From the NCBI GenBank assembly GCA_947178195.1, contig CAMWXM010000175.1, forward strand, positions 1-6,093: 6,093 nucleotides of DNA, in the 5' to 3' direction. The position numbers and the translations under genes are program-made. The notes beneath the pieces are model-generated. The model saw nothing but the letters and a program-made list of their open reading frames with translations. It ran no database searches and was not told the DNA's origin. This document shows positions 5,409 through 6,093 of this stretch, piece after piece. The stretch comes from an uncultured Ruminococcus sp. Lineage in GTDB: Bacteria; Bacillota; Clostridia; Oscillospirales; Ruminococcaceae. Every line of letters starts with the position of its first letter. The first letter of the stretch is position 1.

Positions 5409-5528
5409 GGTTATGATTTTATTTTTGTGTACGCTGTTATGACACATTATGACGGCACAACCGCTTAATTGCCAAGAAATCACAAATTATGTCGTTGTCA
5501 AGACTGTCTTCGACATACATTTTAGTCT
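5409..5528 (-). repeat. Right copy (B) of the ~115-bp inverted repeat
   Basis: The reverse complement aligns with 3592-3705. The conserved end AATCATAACC is at 5409-5418 and points toward the cassette, as in copy A, so the two copies are convergent inverted repeats about 1.7 kb apart. Part of this copy forms the left arm and loop of the palindrome at 5456-5570. Inside it TTATGAC occurs twice 10 bp apart (5437-5443, 5447-5453). The whole stretch 5077-5765 carries no other gene I can support. Confidence 0.75.
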
Positions 5529-5570
5529 TGATAACGACATAATTTGTGATATAATGACAGAGCGGTTGTG
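5456..5570. repeat. 115-bp compound palindrome
   Basis: The inner stem pairs 5479-5505 with 5524-5550: 27 bp, 26 Watson-Crick and one G-T, with an 18-nt loop that itself contains GTC/GAC. The outer stem CACAACCGCT (5456-5465) with AGCGGTTGTG (5561-5570) is a perfect 10 bp, separated from the inner stem by 13 and 10 unpaired bases. No T-run follows on either strand. It is too long and symmetric for an ordinary terminator. Confidence 0.85.
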
Positions 5571-5630
5571 ACGTTTTTCGACATTTACACAGTTTAAAAA
5601 TCATACTCAACTTTTAATATCGTAAAAACA

Positions 5631-5679
5631 ACCATTTTCTGTAGATTTTTTTACTATAAAAAACAATTTTTAAAATGGT
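5631..5679. repeat. AT-rich nested inverted repeat
   Basis: ACCATTTT (5631-5638) and AAAATGGT (5672-5679) form an outer stem, with T-run and A-run (about 5646-5662) as an inner one. On the minus strand TTGTTTTTACG follows, so it could be a weak terminator for the pentapeptide gene ending at 5766, although it is about 90 bp from that stop. Confidence 0.35.
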
Positions 5680-5689
5680 GCAAATAAAA

Positions 5690-5711
5690 GTGTGTACTTT
5701 TGTGTGTACTT
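5690..5711. repeat. Direct repeat GTGTGTACTT, 12-bp period
   Basis: GTGTGTACTT occurs at 5690-5699 and 5702-5711. TTTTGTGTAC also occurs at 5423-5432, inside repeat B. Short direct repeats of this kind near a tRNA scar resemble arm-type binding sites of tyrosine integrases; this reading is inference. Confidence 0.4.
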
Positions 5712-5765
5712 ATGTATCTAAGTTTCAATTTGAGTCGTCAATGATATCCATAATATCAACAAAGC

Positions 5766-6093
5766 TCAATTGTTCTTTTTCACAAATTTAGGCTCAGAAT
5801 AATCAAAATCTTCTGGAAATATTGTGTTATCATCATATTTTGTTCTATTAAATATTGCTTGTAAAATGTTTCTTGTAAATGATAAATCTACTCCACTTAA
5901 ATCTACTCCACTTAAATCTGCTTCTCTTAAATTTACTCCTCTTAAATCTGCTCCACTTAAATCTGCTTCTATTAAATCTGCTCTTCTTAAATCTACGCCT
6001 CTTAAATCTGCTCCACTTAAATCTGCTACACTAAAATCTCCTACTCTAAAAGCTACTCCGCTTAAAGCTGCTTTGCTTAAATCTGCTACTGTG
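5766..6093 (-). CDS. Pentapeptide-repeat protein, 5' partial (C-terminal 108 residues)
   Basis: The reading frame is open from the window edge to TGA at 5766-5768; the start lies beyond 6093. The first ~72 visible residues are about 14 tandem pentapeptides of the A(D/N)LXX class (ADLSG, ADLRG, VDLRR, ADLIE, VNLRE and similar), which should fold as a right-handed quadrilateral beta-helix. Substitutions such as VAFRV and GDFSV keep the central Leu/Phe. The coil ends at SFTRNILQAIFNRTKYDDN, followed by a cap (TIFPEDFDYSEPKF) typical of such proteins, and a basic KKNN end. Codons are strongly A/T-biased (TTA for Leu, AGA for Arg), more than in the SPFH gene. Known members range from gyrase-protecting DNA mimics to effector adaptors; nothing here picks one. 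A weak hairpin at 5631-5679 may end the transcript. Confidence 0.9.
   Translation of the reverse strand, partial: TVADLSKAALSGVAFRVGDFSVADLSGADLRGVDLRRADLIEADLSGADLRGVNLREADLSGVDLSGVDLSFTRNILQAIFNRTKYDDNTIFPEDFDYSEPKFVKKNN
5884..6093. repeat. 15-bp tandem repeats encoding the pentapeptides
   Basis: Fourteen consecutive 15-bp units, consensus AAATCTGCTCCACTT on the plus strand, run to the window edge. Adjacent units often differ at only one to four bases (for example the two starting at 5884 and 5899 are identical). The phase coincides with the pentapeptide units, so this is coding repetition and not a CRISPR array. Confidence 0.9.

Noticed and set aside
5456..5570. Integron attC site
   Set aside because: The palindrome suggested it, but the outer arms (GCACAAC and GTTGTGA) break the RYYYAAC/GTTRRRY core and no integron gene-cassette order is seen.
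5884..6093. CRISPR-like array of short repeats
   Set aside because: Units are contiguous 15-mers without spacers and encode A(D/N)LXX pentapeptides in frame.

Overview
The window reads as a piece of accessory or weakly conserved chromosome from a low-G+C Gram-positive bacterium, most likely a gut-type Clostridia. The reasons are very strong GGAGG-type ribosome binding sites, two textbook sigma-A promoters (TTGACT, 17-bp spacer, TATAAT), AT-rich intergenic DNA and the protein families present. Every gene I can support lies on the minus strand, so transcription runs from high to low coordinates. I cannot name the species.

Positions 1-3450 hold one compact operon. From its promoter (3422-3450) it reads a 70-residue Cro/C1-type HTH regulator, a 144-residue helical protein of unknown function, a 453-residue membrane protein with two N-terminal zinc ribbons and a duplicated C-terminal domain, and an SPFH (band-7/YdjI-type) protein with a C-terminal GYF_2-like domain, cut off by the window start. 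Gaps are 16-27 bp and each gene has its own SD. Zinc-ribbon membrane protein plus SPFH protein resembles the YdjG/YdjI part of the Bacillus subtilis PspA-recruiting membrane-stress operon. Here it seems to have its own small repressor, with two repeated candidate operators over the promoter.

Positions 3711-5152 hold a second, self-contained transcription unit: a consensus promoter, a previously hidden 22-codon leader ORF, a 168-residue protein with one C-terminal membrane segment, a single-HKD phospholipase-D-like protein and a strong intrinsic terminator. In both main genes the SD places the start at an internal ATG, not the first one. A PLD-fold nuclease or lipase next to a small membrane protein is a plausible defence or competition cassette, but that role is inferred.

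The cassette is flanked by two diverged copies of a ~115-120-bp repeat in inverted orientation (3592-3705 and 5409-5528). The right copy is part of a 115-bp compound palindrome (5456-5570). Next to it lie a degenerate 3' end of a tRNA (probably tRNA-Ala, 5346-5371), several hairpins and a 12-bp-spaced direct repeat. Together these look like the end of an integrated element. At the right edge is the C-terminal 108 residues of a pentapeptide-repeat protein encoded by near-perfect 15-bp tandem repeats.
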